A DNA stretch of 63,568 bases from an uncultured Bacteroidales bacterium (GTDB taxonomy: Bacteria; Bacteroidota; Bacteroidia; Bacteroidales; Bacteroidaceae). The stretch is from contig CACZMI010000014.1 of assembly GCA_902782245.1 (NCBI GenBank), positions 1 to 63,568 of the forward strand. The letters are read 5' to 3'. Below the pieces are notes generated by a model. The model was given only the letters and a program-made list of their open reading frames with translations. It was not told where the DNA came from and did not search any database. Positions 45,036 to 54,044 of this stretch are shown one piece after another. The translations under genes and the position numbers were made by a program. How positions within the stretch are numbered: the stretch's first letter is position 1; each line of letters begins with the position of its first letter.

Positions 45036-45643
45036 TGATACTCGAACAGCCGACAGCATTATTGAGCAAAATCTACCCGAAAGGCATCTTCCGGAAAAAT
45101 CCGGAAGACCATTCGGTGTATCTCACCTTTGATGACGGACCTATTCCGGAAGTCACTCCCTGGGTGCTTGACATTCTGGACCGATACGGGATAAAGGCCA
45201 CTTTCTTTATGGTGGGTGACAATGTGCGTAAACATCCTGACATCTATAAAATGGTACAGGAACGCGGACATCACATAGGCAACCACACTTTCAATCATGT
45301 TCGCGGAATGCGCATGCGTAACCACGATTATATTGATAACGTAAAGAAATGTGACAGTTATTTCTCCACCCGCCTGTTCCGTCCTCCACACGGAGTTCTG
45401 CGCAGATGGACTTACCGTTACATGAAAGATGATTATGACATTGTATTCTACGATGTGATAACACGTGACTACAATGCCAAACTCAATCCCGACAAGGTGC
45501 TGGATATTGTAAAGAGATACACACGCAACGGATCCATAATAGTATTCCACGATTCGCTGCGCAGTGACAAGAATCTTAAGTACGCTCTGCCCAAAGCCAT
45601 AGAATGGCTGAAAGAGCAGGGATACGGGTTCAAGCAGTTATAA
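45035..45643 (+). CDS. Polysaccharide deacetylase (NodB-type)
   Basis: This 202-residue protein is a compact CE4/NodB domain: TFDDGP (residues 31-36) with the metal and base aspartates, HHIGNHTFNH with the metal histidines, RLFRPPHGVLRR, and the late motif GSIIVFHDS. It probably deacetylates N-acetylhexosamine residues of peptidoglycan or a surface glycan. No signal peptide is evident, so its location is unclear. Its start overlaps the DUF2723 stop. It ends 1 nt from the convergent dacB stop. Confidence 0.9.
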   Translation: MILEQPTALLSKIYPKGIFRKNPEDHSVYLTFDDGPIPEVTPWVLDILDRYGIKATFFMVGDNVRKHPDIYKMVQERGHHIGNHTFNHVRGMRMRNHDYIDNVKKCDSYFSTRLFRPPHGVLRRWTYRYMKDDYDIVFYDVITRDYNAKLNPDKVLDIVKRYTRNGSIIVFHDSLRSDKNLKYALPKAIEWLKEQGYGFKQL

Positions 45644-45644
45644 T

Positions 45645-47060
45645 TTATCGGCCGAGTTCACATAGGACAGTGCATATCTTGTCCTGTACCGCTCTTGAGG
45701 GTGCCATCTTTATGGCGCCCTCATTCATTATGCAGAATGCAAGGTCGCGTCCGTCGGCAGTATGGATATAGCCGGCAAGCGTACATGAACCGGTTACGGA
45801 TCCGGTCTTGGCATGTACTTTGTTGAGTGTGGTCTTTCCGCTCAAGCGGGTCTTCAGGGTTCCGTCCACCCCGGATATGGGAAGGCTACTGTACATGATC
45901 CTGTACAGGTCCTTGTCCCTGTAGATGAGCGACAGCATATCGACCATAAACTGCGGAGAGCACATGTCATACATGGATAATCCGCTGCCGTCAACTATAT
46001 TGAACGATGATGTAAACATACCGAACTTGCGCGATACAAAGTTCTGAAGGAACTTGGCGGCATCCTTGAATTTTATCTCACGGGGATACTGGATACGGCC
46101 GGTCTGAAGGAACATTGCCTCGGCAAAAAGGTTATTGCTCTCCTTGAGCGCCTCTTTCACAACCGAAGGAAGGTCATGCGATACCACCGACAATTCACGG
46201 CCCATGACGGGGCTGCGACCCCAGCCGTACTTGCCGTACCTGATTCCGGCTTCGTCCAGATATTGGCGGAACAGGGCAAAGGTGAAATCGGCCGATCCCA
46301 CCACACTGAGATCCGTAGACTGACGGCGGCGGCAGTTTCCCTCGATTACGATGGTATTGTCATTATTCATCCAGTCCCGGGTAATGGTAAGGGGGCCAAG
46401 CGTATCACACTGTGTCAGGGACCTGTTTACTACCCTGATATGTGTGTTGGCAGGATAAATGTTCACTTGCGGAGCCTTTCCCTTGGATGTAGGCTTTACC
46501 TCAACCCCTACAAAACCCTGATGAACCATAAGCGGTGATATATAGGGCTGGAAACTGGCGGGAGCATCATCCCAGCACCAGCCGGTGGCCCAATACATAG
46601 TATCCATGATGGAAACATCGGCATATATGGTCCCGTTTATCCTGTTGATTCCCGCTTTCTTCAGGTCAGTCACCATGCTGCGCAGTTCATGCTCATTGAG
46701 CGCGGGATCAAGTCCGCCCACCAGATAGAGGTTGCCGTTAAGGACGCTGTCCTTCCCTATGCTTCCCTGCGTCTTAAGGGTGGTCCTGAACTTGTAATCG
46801 GCTCCGAGAGATGACAGTGCCGTTACCGATGTTATAACCTTCTGGACCGATGCGGGACGGCACATTATCTTTTCGCGGTATGCGTAAATGGTGGTGTCAT
46901 TGGTAAGATCATAGACCATAAGGGCTATATCGGTACCCTCCGGCAATTCATCGTATATGATCTGATCTATGGACTCGGTAAGTGAATCCAGACCTATACC
47001 TGCAACTGACGGGGTTACCGCAAGTAATATGGAAAAAAGTATAGTCCTTAATCTTTTCAT
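45645..47060 (-). CDS. dacB: D-alanyl-D-alanine carboxypeptidase/endopeptidase (PBP4, S13 family)
   Basis: This 471-residue periplasmic enzyme has a signal peptide and the S13 motifs: SxxK in RPASVQKVITSV, SxN in LKESNNLFAEAMF and KTG in VHAKTGSVTG. It also has the large insertion between SxxK and SxN that is typical of PBP4. It trims or cleaves peptide cross-links of peptidoglycan. It starts 3 nt after the radical SAM gene, so both are probably cotranscribed. Confidence 0.93.
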   Translation of the reverse strand: MKRLRTILFSILLAVTPSVAGIGLDSLTESIDQIIYDELPEGTDIALMVYDLTNDTTIYAYREKIMCRPASVQKVITSVTALSSLGADYKFRTTLKTQGSIGKDSVLNGNLYLVGGLDPALNEHELRSMVTDLKKAGINRINGTIYADVSIMDTMYWATGWCWDDAPASFQPYISPLMVHQGFVGVEVKPTSKGKAPQVNIYPANTHIRVVNRSLTQCDTLGPLTITRDWMNNDNTIVIEGNCRRRQSTDLSVVGSADFTFALFRQYLDEAGIRYGKYGWGRSPVMGRELSVVSHDLPSVVKEALKESNNLFAEAMFLQTGRIQYPREIKFKDAAKFLQNFVSRKFGMFTSSFNIVDGSGLSMYDMCSPQFMVDMLSLIYRDKDLYRIMYSSLPISGVDGTLKTRLSGKTTLNKVHAKTGSVTGSCTLAGYIHTADGRDLAFCIMNEGAIKMAPSRAVQDKICTVLCELGR

Positions 47061-47063
47061 CTC

Positions 47064-47840
47064 TCAATATGATACTGATGTTTCAAAACCGTTCTCCCTG
47101 AGTCGTGCGGCAATGCCGTCCAATGTTTCGCGGCTTGCCTTGCGTAAGGTTTGGACGGGAGTTTCACGGTCTATGGTGTATATCATTACCTGGCTGGGTC
47201 TGATTTTCTTAAGGGCTTCCATCCATGGAGTCACATATCGGTCCGATGTGTTGTCCATATCACGGCCGTCGAGAGTGCCTGTCAGGAACATGGTCTGAAT
47301 TATGACGTGTCCTTTAAAAGCGCACAGGGCATTGATAATGGCATCCAGGTCATAATGCCCCACAGGATTATCAATCAGTTTTATGTATTCAATGTCAACG
47401 GTATCCAGTTTCTGTATGTTGTTGTCCAGTTTAAGGAGCGCATTGAATATGGCGGGATCCGTCACGCGGGTTCCGTTGCTCAGGACGCTCACCTTGGCAT
47501 TTGGGAAGAACTCGTCACGCAGAGCCAGGACATCATCCACAATCAGGGGAAACTCCGGATTGGCGGTAGGCTCGCCGTTACCTGCAAATGTCAGCACATT
47601 GGGTTCGGGCCCATCGGCCTTCATCCCGGCAAGTGTGGTGCGCAACGCATCGTATACCTCCTGTCTGGTGGGTCTGTGGTGATGCGGATGATGCTCACAG
47701 TTTCGGCCGCACTCGCAATATATGCAGTCAAACGTGCAGATCTTACCGTCGGCAGGCATCAGGTTGATTCCCAATGAAACTCCCAGGCGGCGGCTATGAA
47801 CGGGTCCGAATATGGGTGAACTGTACAGAACGGTAGACAT
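47064..47840 (-). CDS. Radical SAM protein with histidine-rich insert
   Basis: This 258-residue protein has the iron-sulfur motif CTFDCIYC (Cys35, Cys39, Cys42) after GVSLGINLMPADGK. LTFAGNGEPTANPEFP is its glycine-rich SAM-binding strand. Right after the cluster motif is a second Cys/His-rich stretch, CGRNCEHHPHHHRP, which could bind another metal. Relatives are annotated simply as radical SAM proteins, and the reaction is unknown. It has its own minus-strand promoter and is followed by dacB. Confidence 0.85.
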   Translation of the reverse strand: MSTVLYSSPIFGPVHSRRLGVSLGINLMPADGKICTFDCIYCECGRNCEHHPHHHRPTRQEVYDALRTTLAGMKADGPEPNVLTFAGNGEPTANPEFPLIVDDVLALRDEFFPNAKVSVLSNGTRVTDPAIFNALLKLDNNIQKLDTVDIEYIKLIDNPVGHYDLDAIINALCAFKGHVIIQTMFLTGTLDGRDMDNTSDRYVTPWMEALKKIRPSQVMIYTIDRETPVQTLRKASRETLDGIAARLRENGFETSVSY

Positions 47841-47868
47841 GATTTACTGACTTTCTTCTTTCTGAGCG

Positions 47869-47876
47869 CAAAAGTA
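47869..47876 (-). promoter_or_regulatory. -7 box for radical SAM–dacB
   Basis: On the minus strand this reads TACTTTTG, 28 nt before the ATG. Confidence 0.55.
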
Positions 47877-47887
47877 CGCTTTTTCTG

Positions 47888-49870
47888 TCAGAACTTTGCT
47901 ATGAACTGTACTGATATGTCCTCCTTATGACAGGAGTCTATCCGCTGCTGAGCGGAGCCTATCTCATCGCGGTCCGAATAATAAGTCCCGCCCGCATTCA
48001 GGTTTAACTGCAGGTTCTTGCCTATCCTGTACCTGACGGTCAGCGCCGCTCTTGCACCCTTGCCGTAAAGGGTGATAAAGTTGAAAGAGTATCTAAGCCC
48101 GCTCTCATAGGCCGATATGCTGCTGTCATAACTGTCAGTACTGAAAACCGATGCTGTAAGGTTTAAATCCAACCTTCCGTTCAGCAGACACCTGCTGTAA
48201 CTCTGGGTGACAGCCAGTCCGTTGGATATGGGCTCGGCTATGAAATCATAGCGTGAGTAGAATATCTGCGTCTTTAATTCCGCACCAGACAAGGTCTGAT
48301 GGGTCCATCTAAGGCGGCAGCGTCCCGTAATGCAGTATTCCAGCCTTCCGGTATATCTGCAGTCTTTCTGTTTGGATTTGAAACGGGCAGTAGCGAACAG
48401 TTCATCCCTGCGGCCCACCCTCCAGTCCGCCTCCATACGCAGGTCTGTCCCGTTGCTTCTCTCGGATGCTCCGTAACGCGGTTCCGGATGTATGAACAGG
48501 TCGGCATATCCGTTTATCTTTAGTTTACGGGTTTTACGGGCCAGACCCGCAAGCAAACCCATCTCATTTTGCACGCTGCTCTCGGCGATGGCATTTGAGT
48601 GAAAAGCCATGTAGCGGGGACTGTAATATCGGAACACGGTATTCATGGACCAACCGTCCGGCAGACGCAATGTTTGCGATGCCACAACCGCCGGTTCCCC
48701 GTTCAGCACTGAAATCTCCGCCAGGGCCGAGTACCGGGCCCGGTTCAATCCGAAATCGGCCGATATTCCTGTAAATCGGTCATGAGACTTATAGGGCAGT
48801 GACAGTCTCTCGGCCAGGAATGTGGTTCCAATCCTGAACCCCCGGTAACTGTAACGTACGTTGGCTGCCATGGTACCCAGTCTGACGTTGTGTCTTTTTG
48901 ACAACTCCAATCCCGTACGGTGAAATCCGTCCTGCTTGAACGATCCTATCACAGTATCGCCCTTGACCGTGGCATCCAACGGTGTCCATGCCGCCAGCAG
49001 CGTATATTTGGTATGTCCCTTTCCTATTGTGGTGCCTGCTCCGCAAAGATAACCGTACTCCTGAGTCGACGAATGCGGCTTGAGCCCCTGAGTCTGGCCC
49101 GAAACCGTTGAAAGCGCCATGTTCTTGCCCACGCTGAATCCGCTCCCCAACAACAGACCGCATCCCGTCTGGACCTTGAAATTTCCTACTGCCAGTTCAC
49201 GGACAACACCCATATCCTTAAGAAACAGATACGGAGAGAAAAAGTCATAGCCTTTTTCACCCGCGTCCTTATCGGCCGTTATTCCAAACCTTATACGGTT
49301 ATGCCAGTTGAAAGCGTAGCGCAGGTTGTTTGACAGACGTCCTCCCAGGTAAGCCCGGTTGGGATAACGCTCCAGTTCCCGGGGCGAGTGGTATCTGAAT
49401 CCTTCCCTCCGGTAGAGCGGGATGTCCAGACGGGTCACAAGTTCACTGCGTCCGTTTATTATTACATCGGACAACCTGATACTGTCTTTCCGGGGTTCAA
49501 GCGGACCGGGATAGACAAACTGACGCAGCAACCGGCGTGTGTCGTAGTCCAGACTGCCTGTGAGTTGGAGCTCGCCCAGTGTGAGCATCGGCCCGTGCAT
49601 ATAGATGTAGGCGTGGATATCCTCTATCTGGGCATCGGTCAGGAAAGGCAGCATGGAGAGTTCATCTCTGGTGGCCGTGTTTATGTTCAGGGGATTTTCG
49701 TGTAGTGAGGAGTACATATCAGACAACTCCTCAAGGGCATCGGCCGTGAGTTCTTCATCGGACAGGAGTGTCTCAAGTACGCTCTCCCAACCGTCTGTTT
49801 CCGGGAACTGAGGGTAAACGGCTGTCACGGAACATGACAGTAGTGCAAACATTAACAATCTTGATTTCAT
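47888..49870 (-). CDS. Helix-hairpin-helix domain outer-membrane barrel protein
   Basis: This 660-residue protein has a signal peptide and a ComEA-like helix-hairpin-helix region at about residues 57-105 (PLNINTATRDELSMLPFLTD). A long beta-rich region with alternating hydrophobic residues follows, ending in SVQFIAKF; a terminal phenylalanine is typical of outer-membrane barrels. Similar HhH-plus-barrel proteins occur in many Bacteroidetes, and no function is established. A DNA-uptake role has been imagined because of ComEA, but it is not shown. It has its own promoter, divergent from the DUF4294 gene. Confidence 0.8.
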   Translation of the reverse strand: MKSRLLMFALLSCSVTAVYPQFPETDGWESVLETLLSDEELTADALEELSDMYSSLHENPLNINTATRDELSMLPFLTDAQIEDIHAYIYMHGPMLTLGELQLTGSLDYDTRRLLRQFVYPGPLEPRKDSIRLSDVIINGRSELVTRLDIPLYRREGFRYHSPRELERYPNRAYLGGRLSNNLRYAFNWHNRIRFGITADKDAGEKGYDFFSPYLFLKDMGVVRELAVGNFKVQTGCGLLLGSGFSVGKNMALSTVSGQTQGLKPHSSTQEYGYLCGAGTTIGKGHTKYTLLAAWTPLDATVKGDTVIGSFKQDGFHRTGLELSKRHNVRLGTMAANVRYSYRGFRIGTTFLAERLSLPYKSHDRFTGISADFGLNRARYSALAEISVLNGEPAVVASQTLRLPDGWSMNTVFRYYSPRYMAFHSNAIAESSVQNEMGLLAGLARKTRKLKINGYADLFIHPEPRYGASERSNGTDLRMEADWRVGRRDELFATARFKSKQKDCRYTGRLEYCITGRCRLRWTHQTLSGAELKTQIFYSRYDFIAEPISNGLAVTQSYSRCLLNGRLDLNLTASVFSTDSYDSSISAYESGLRYSFNFITLYGKGARAALTVRYRIGKNLQLNLNAGGTYYSDRDEIGSAQQRIDSCHKEDISVQFIAKF

Positions 49871-49913
49871 AGTATAATAGTATCAGAAACATTTGTTTTC
49901 CAAAGGACTGGCT

Positions 49914-49921
49914 CAAAAGTA
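49914..49921 (-). promoter_or_regulatory. -7 box for the HhH barrel gene
   Basis: On the minus strand this reads TACTTTTG, 43 nt before the ATG. Confidence 0.5.
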
Positions 49922-49942
49922 GGTCTTTTTTGCGAGAATTGA

Positions 49943-49950
49943 TAATTTTG
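49943..49950 (+). promoter_or_regulatory. -7 box for the DUF4294 gene
   Basis: TAATTTTG ends only 5 nt before the ATG at 49956. If it is used, the transcript would have almost no leader. Confidence 0.4.
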
Positions 49951-49955
49951 CAGAC

Positions 49956-50564
49956 ATGAAACGGATTTTAATACTGTTACTGACTCTGGTATTGTGCGTT
50001 CCTGCCTTCTGCGCACAGCCTGAGGATGATGATAAGCAGCAGCGTGTGCTTGTGGCACTGGCCACCATCATAGACGGCGATACGGTCCCCACTTTCGAGA
50101 TGATGGAGGTGACCATTTACGGCCGACGCATCTACCCCACAGCCCGTAAGCAGCGCAAATACGATAAGCTTACCCGCAACGTCCAGAAGATGTATCCCAT
50201 TGCCCTTGAGGTCAAGGCCATACTGGTGGAGACTTACCTATATATGCAGACTCTTCAGGATGACAAAGCCCGTGAGGAGCATCTGGAAAAAGTTGAGAAG
50301 GGAGTTTGGGATCAGTATTATCCTATCATGCGCCGATGCACGCTGTCACAGGGCAAACTCCTTATAAAACTCATTGACCGCGAGTGCAACCAGACCAGTT
50401 ATGACCTGATTAAGGCATTTATTGGTGGATTCAAGGCCAAATTCTACCAGACGTTTGCAGCGCTGTTCGGCGCGTCGCTCAAGAAGGAGTATGACCCCGA
50501 GCATGACGAAGAGGATGCCATGATTGAGGAGATTATCTGGATGATAGACAACGATATGCTCTAA
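49956..50564 (+). CDS. DUF4294 secreted protein
   Basis: This 202-residue protein has a signal peptide (ILILLLTLVLCVPAFCAQ) and the DUF4294 core: ATIIDGDTVPTFEMMEVTIYGRR, then YDKLTRNVQKMYPIALEVK and LIDRECNQTSYDLIKAFIGGFKAKFYQ. Its acidic C-terminal helix is EHDEEDAMIEEIIW. Bacteroidetes-specific family of unknown function, probably periplasmic. It is followed by ychF, which has its own promoter. Confidence 0.85.
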   Translation: MKRILILLLTLVLCVPAFCAQPEDDDKQQRVLVALATIIDGDTVPTFEMMEVTIYGRRIYPTARKQRKYDKLTRNVQKMYPIALEVKAILVETYLYMQTLQDDKAREEHLEKVEKGVWDQYYPIMRRCTLSQGKLLIKLIDRECNQTSYDLIKAFIGGFKAKFYQTFAALFGASLKKEYDPEHDEEDAMIEEIIWMIDNDML

Positions 50565-50577
50565 CGCAAATTTTTGC

Positions 50578-50585
50578 TACCTTTG
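50578..50585 (+). promoter_or_regulatory. -7 box for ychF–lgt
   Basis: TACCTTTG lies 26 nt before the ychF ATG. Confidence 0.6.
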
Positions 50586-50611
50586 CACCGTTATTTCAAA
50601 AGTAGTATCAA

Positions 50612-51712
50612 ATGTCATTGCAATGCGGCATAGTGGGCCTGCCCAATGTAGGCAAATCCACACTTTTCAACTGTCTGTCAAGCGCTAAGGCGCAGGCAGC
50701 AAACTTCCCTTTCTGTACCATTGAACCCAACGTAGGAACCATTACCGTTCCCGATGAGCGACTGACCAAACTGGCCGAGCTGGTTCATCCTGGCCGAATC
50801 GTTCCCGCCACCGTTGAGATTGTAGATATAGCCGGACTGGTAAAAGGTGCCAGCAAGGGCGAGGGTCTGGGCAACAAGTTCCTGGGCAACATCCGCGAGT
50901 GCGACGCCATCATCCACGTGCTCCGCTGCTTTGACGATGAGAACGTGACACATGTGGACGGCACCGTCAATCCCGTGCGTGACAAGGAGATAATTGACAC
51001 TGAGCTCCAGATAAAGGACCTTGAGACCATAGACCAGCGTCTGCAGAAGGTGGCCAAGCAGGCTGCCGTAGGCGACAAGCAGGCCAAGATTGTCTGCGAT
51101 GTACTGAACGCATACCGTGACGTACTGCTGCAGGGCAAATCGGCCCGTACCGTTACGTTTGATTCCAAGGATGAGGAAAAGATTGCGCATGACCTGTTCC
51201 TGCTCACCTCAAAGCCCGTGCTCTACGTGTGCAACGTCGATGAGGGCAGCGTCAAGACAGGTAACGCCTATGTGGAGCAGGTGCGTGAGGCCATCAAGGA
51301 CGAGAACGCACAGTTGCTGGTGATTGCCGCCAAGACCGAGAGCGAGATTGCCGAGTTGGAGAGTTATGAGGACCGTCAGATGTTCCTTGAGGAACTGGGT
51401 CTGGAGGAATCGGGCGTAAATCGTCTTGTGAAATCGGCCTTTAGCCTGTTGAACCTTGAGACATTCATCACCGCCGGACCCATGGAGGTAAAGGCCTGGA
51501 CCTACCGCAAGGGCTGGAAGGCTCCTAAGTGCGCAGGCGTTATCCATACCGATTTTGAGAAGGGCTTTATCCGTGCCGAGGTCATCAAGTACAACGACTA
51601 CGTGGAACTGGGCTCCGAGGCTGCCGTACGCGATGCCGGCAAACTCTATGTGGAGGGTAAGGACTATGTGGTTGAGGACGGCGACATTATGCACTTCCGC
51701 TTTAACGTATAA
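50612..51712 (+). CDS. ychF: Redox-responsive P-loop ATPase/GTPase YchF
   Basis: This 366-residue OBG-family protein has the G1 motif GLPNVGKSTLFN, the G3 motif DIAGLVKGASKGEGLGN, and a C-terminal TGS domain (VKAWTYRKGWKAPKCAGVIH, FIRAEVIKYNDYVELG). Full length. YchF proteins hydrolyse ATP, bind the ribosome and act in stress responses (family knowledge). lgt follows after 12 nt. Confidence 0.96.
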   Translation: MSLQCGIVGLPNVGKSTLFNCLSSAKAQAANFPFCTIEPNVGTITVPDERLTKLAELVHPGRIVPATVEIVDIAGLVKGASKGEGLGNKFLGNIRECDAIIHVLRCFDDENVTHVDGTVNPVRDKEIIDTELQIKDLETIDQRLQKVAKQAAVGDKQAKIVCDVLNAYRDVLLQGKSARTVTFDSKDEEKIAHDLFLLTSKPVLYVCNVDEGSVKTGNAYVEQVREAIKDENAQLLVIAAKTESEIAELESYEDRQMFLEELGLEESGVNRLVKSAFSLLNLETFITAGPMEVKAWTYRKGWKAPKCAGVIHTDFEKGFIRAEVIKYNDYVELGSEAAVRDAGKLYVEGKDYVVEDGDIMHFRFNV

Positions 51713-51724
51713 ACTATTAAGGCT

Positions 51725-52555
51725 ATGAACAGTTTCCTTGCAGTTGTCTGGAATCCCGACACCGAATTATGCCGTCTGCTGGGATTGCCCATCAGGTACT
51801 ATTCACTCATGTGGGTGATTGGTCTTGTGGCCGCTTATCTTATAGTAAAAAGACTCTACAAGGACCGCGGCATCAAGCAGGAGACTTTTGAGCCTCTTTT
51901 CATTTACTGCTTTATAGGTATTCTGGCAGGAGCACGACTGGGACACTGTATCTTTTACGAACCTGAATATTATCTTACCAGCGGCAAGCATTTCATAGAG
52001 ATGCTGCTTCCCATCAGATTCATGCCTCAGGGAGGTATCAGGATGGTAGGTTACAGCGGCTTGGCAAGCCACGGCGGTACCATCGGCATCATAATAGGAA
52101 TGTGGCTTTATTGCCGCAAGTATAAGGTCAAGGTACTGGAGTGCATAGATATGGTCTGCGTAGCCACACCGCTCACAGCAGCCTGCATCCGTCTGGGCAA
52201 CCTTATGAACTCCGAGATTGTGGGCAAGCCAACCGGCACCGACTGGGGTTTCATCTTTGTCCAGAACGGCGAGGATTTTGCACGCCATCCCGCCCAGCTC
52301 TACGAGGCTATTGCCTACCTCATCATCTTTGCAATCATCGTGCTCATTTACCGCAAGCACAAGGAAAAGATAGGCTCGGGATTCTACTTTGGGTTCTGCA
52401 TAGCCACCATATTCACATTCCGCTTTTTCATTGAATTCTGCAAGGAGGTTCAGGTGGACTTTGAGCAGGGCATGACCTTTGACATGGGTCAGCTCCTGAG
52501 CATCCCCTTCATCATAGCCGGCCTCTGGCTCATGCTCCACTCCCGCAAAAAATAG
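51725..52555 (+). CDS. lgt: Prolipoprotein diacylglyceryl transferase
   Basis: This 276-residue polytopic inner-membrane enzyme adds diacylglycerol to the lipobox cysteine of prolipoproteins. Visible blocks are RYYSLMWVIGLVAAYLIVKR, ILAGARLGHCIFYEPEYYL, GLASHGGTIGIIIG and RLGNLMNSEIVGKPT. The TAG stop at 52553-52555 is shared with the first bases of the palindromic repeat that follows. Confidence 0.95.
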   Translation: MNSFLAVVWNPDTELCRLLGLPIRYYSLMWVIGLVAAYLIVKRLYKDRGIKQETFEPLFIYCFIGILAGARLGHCIFYEPEYYLTSGKHFIEMLLPIRFMPQGGIRMVGYSGLASHGGTIGIIIGMWLYCRKYKVKVLECIDMVCVATPLTAACIRLGNLMNSEIVGKPTGTDWGFIFVQNGEDFARHPAQLYEAIAYLIIFAIIVLIYRKHKEKIGSGFYFGFCIATIFTFRFFIEFCKEVQVDFEQGMTFDMGQLLSIPFIIAGLWLMLHSRKK

Positions 52556-52583
52556 TACAAAAGGGGACAGACCCCTTTTGTAC
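52555..52583. repeat. Palindromic repeat, copy C (terminator of lgt)
   Basis: A perfect 12-bp stem (GTACAAAAGGGG and its complement) with loop ACAGA is followed by eight T. It works as an intrinsic terminator and provides the G of the lgt stop codon. Confidence 0.92.
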
Positions 52584-52592
52584 TTTTTTTTA

Positions 52593-52600
52593 TATCTTTG
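52593..52600 (+). promoter_or_regulatory. -7 box for gltS–mutS
   Basis: TATCTTTG lies 26 nt before the ATG at 52626. Confidence 0.6.
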
Positions 52601-52625
52601 AAGGACTATTGGAAAAGCAACTATT

Positions 52626-54044
52626 ATGCTATTGTCATCAAACGGTATCGCAGTGACATCGTTCGCTGCTCCTGAAGTGTGGAGCGCACTAGTTCAGGTT
52701 TTCATCATTGCCCTGGCCGTACTGGCCGGAAACATACTCCGCCGCAAAGTAAAAGTGCTGCGCCGCAGCCTCATCCCATCGGCCCTTTTGGGTGGTCTTA
52801 TCATCCTGCTGCTGAAACTGTGGGCCGATTTCAACGGACTGATTGACAAGCGTTTCATGGAGACGGTCACCTACCACACGCTGGCACTTGGCTTCATAGC
52901 CATGTCACTGCGCGCATCAAAGGAGACTGACCGCGCCAACACACGTACCGTTATCGACACCGGCACACTGACCATCGGAACATATATCATTCAGGGTATC
53001 ATCGGCCTACTTGTTACCATCCCCATGTATCTGTGGTGGAGGAACCCGGAGGCAGGCCGTGATATTTTCTATTCAGGAGGTCTTCTGGTGCCGATGGGCT
53101 ATGGGCAGGGTCCCGGCCAGGCTCTGAACTTTGGTACCATATACCAGTTGGGTGCCGCCGATCAGGGTATCAACTTCCACGGAATTGACTTTGGTCTATC
53201 CATCGCGGCCATAGGATTCCTGGTAGGCAGCGTGATCGGAGTGATCTACATGAACATACTTAACGGCAAGGGCAAACTCAAGATCCACGAGCAGGAGAGC
53301 GTTCAGCGCCATACCCTTAAGGATTATGAGCAGGGCAACGAACTGCCGCACTCTGAGTCTGTGGATAAACTCACCATCGTAGTAAGCATAGTTCTGCTCA
53401 CCTACTTCCTGGTTTATCTGCTCATGACATTCATAGGCAAACTTGAGTTAGGAAACTTTGGCGAGAAGACTCTCAAGCCTCTGGTTTACGGATTCAACTT
53501 CTTCTGGGGTATCCTGTTCGGATCACTTGTAAAGATCGTTATTCGCGGCCTTCGCAAGCGTGGCTGGATGACCCGTGAATACCTGAACGAGTTCCTCCTG
53601 AACCGTGTAAGCGGAATCTGCTTTGACATAATGATCGTGGCCGGAACCGCCGCCATCAGCTTTGAGAACCTCAAGGCCATCTGGCTGCCGCTCACCATCG
53701 TCTGCGTGACTGGCGCGTTCATCACATTCGTTTACGTACGCTGGGTATCGTTCCGTATCTATCCCGATTACAAGTATGAGGGTTTCTTCTCAATGTTCGG
53801 AATGCTTACCGGTACCGCCAGCAACGGTATGATCCTGCTGCGTGAGATTGACCCGCGCTACCAGACTCCTGCCGCCAACAACCTGGTACTCCAGAACATC
53901 CCAGCCATGATAATGGGATTCCCTGTCCTGCTGCTACTGGGATTTGCACCCCATAACCTCAAGGCAACATTCATTACTCTTGGAATACTCATTGCGCTGT
54001 TCATAGTTGCAACCCTGTTCCTCTTCCGTAAGCGCAAGAAATAA
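52626..54044 (+). CDS. Sodium/glutamate symporter family protein (GltS-like)
   Basis: This 472-residue membrane protein has about ten to twelve helices and GltS-family blocks: FIIALAVLAGNILRRKV, FYSGGLLVPMGYGQGPGQAL, MLTGTASNGMILLREID, and FPVLLLLGFAP. GltS imports glutamate with sodium. The cytoplasmic loop around KLKIHEQESVQRHTLKDYEQ is longer than in the Escherichia coli protein, so the substrate could differ. mutS starts directly after its stop codon. Confidence 0.82.
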   Translation: MLLSSNGIAVTSFAAPEVWSALVQVFIIALAVLAGNILRRKVKVLRRSLIPSALLGGLIILLLKLWADFNGLIDKRFMETVTYHTLALGFIAMSLRASKETDRANTRTVIDTGTLTIGTYIIQGIIGLLVTIPMYLWWRNPEAGRDIFYSGGLLVPMGYGQGPGQALNFGTIYQLGAADQGINFHGIDFGLSIAAIGFLVGSVIGVIYMNILNGKGKLKIHEQESVQRHTLKDYEQGNELPHSESVDKLTIVVSIVLLTYFLVYLLMTFIGKLELGNFGEKTLKPLVYGFNFFWGILFGSLVKIVIRGLRKRGWMTREYLNEFLLNRVSGICFDIMIVAGTAAISFENLKAIWLPLTIVCVTGAFITFVYVRWVSFRIYPDYKYEGFFSMFGMLTGTASNGMILLREIDPRYQTPAANNLVLQNIPAMIMGFPVLLLLGFAPHNLKATFITLGILIALFIVATLFLFRKRKK

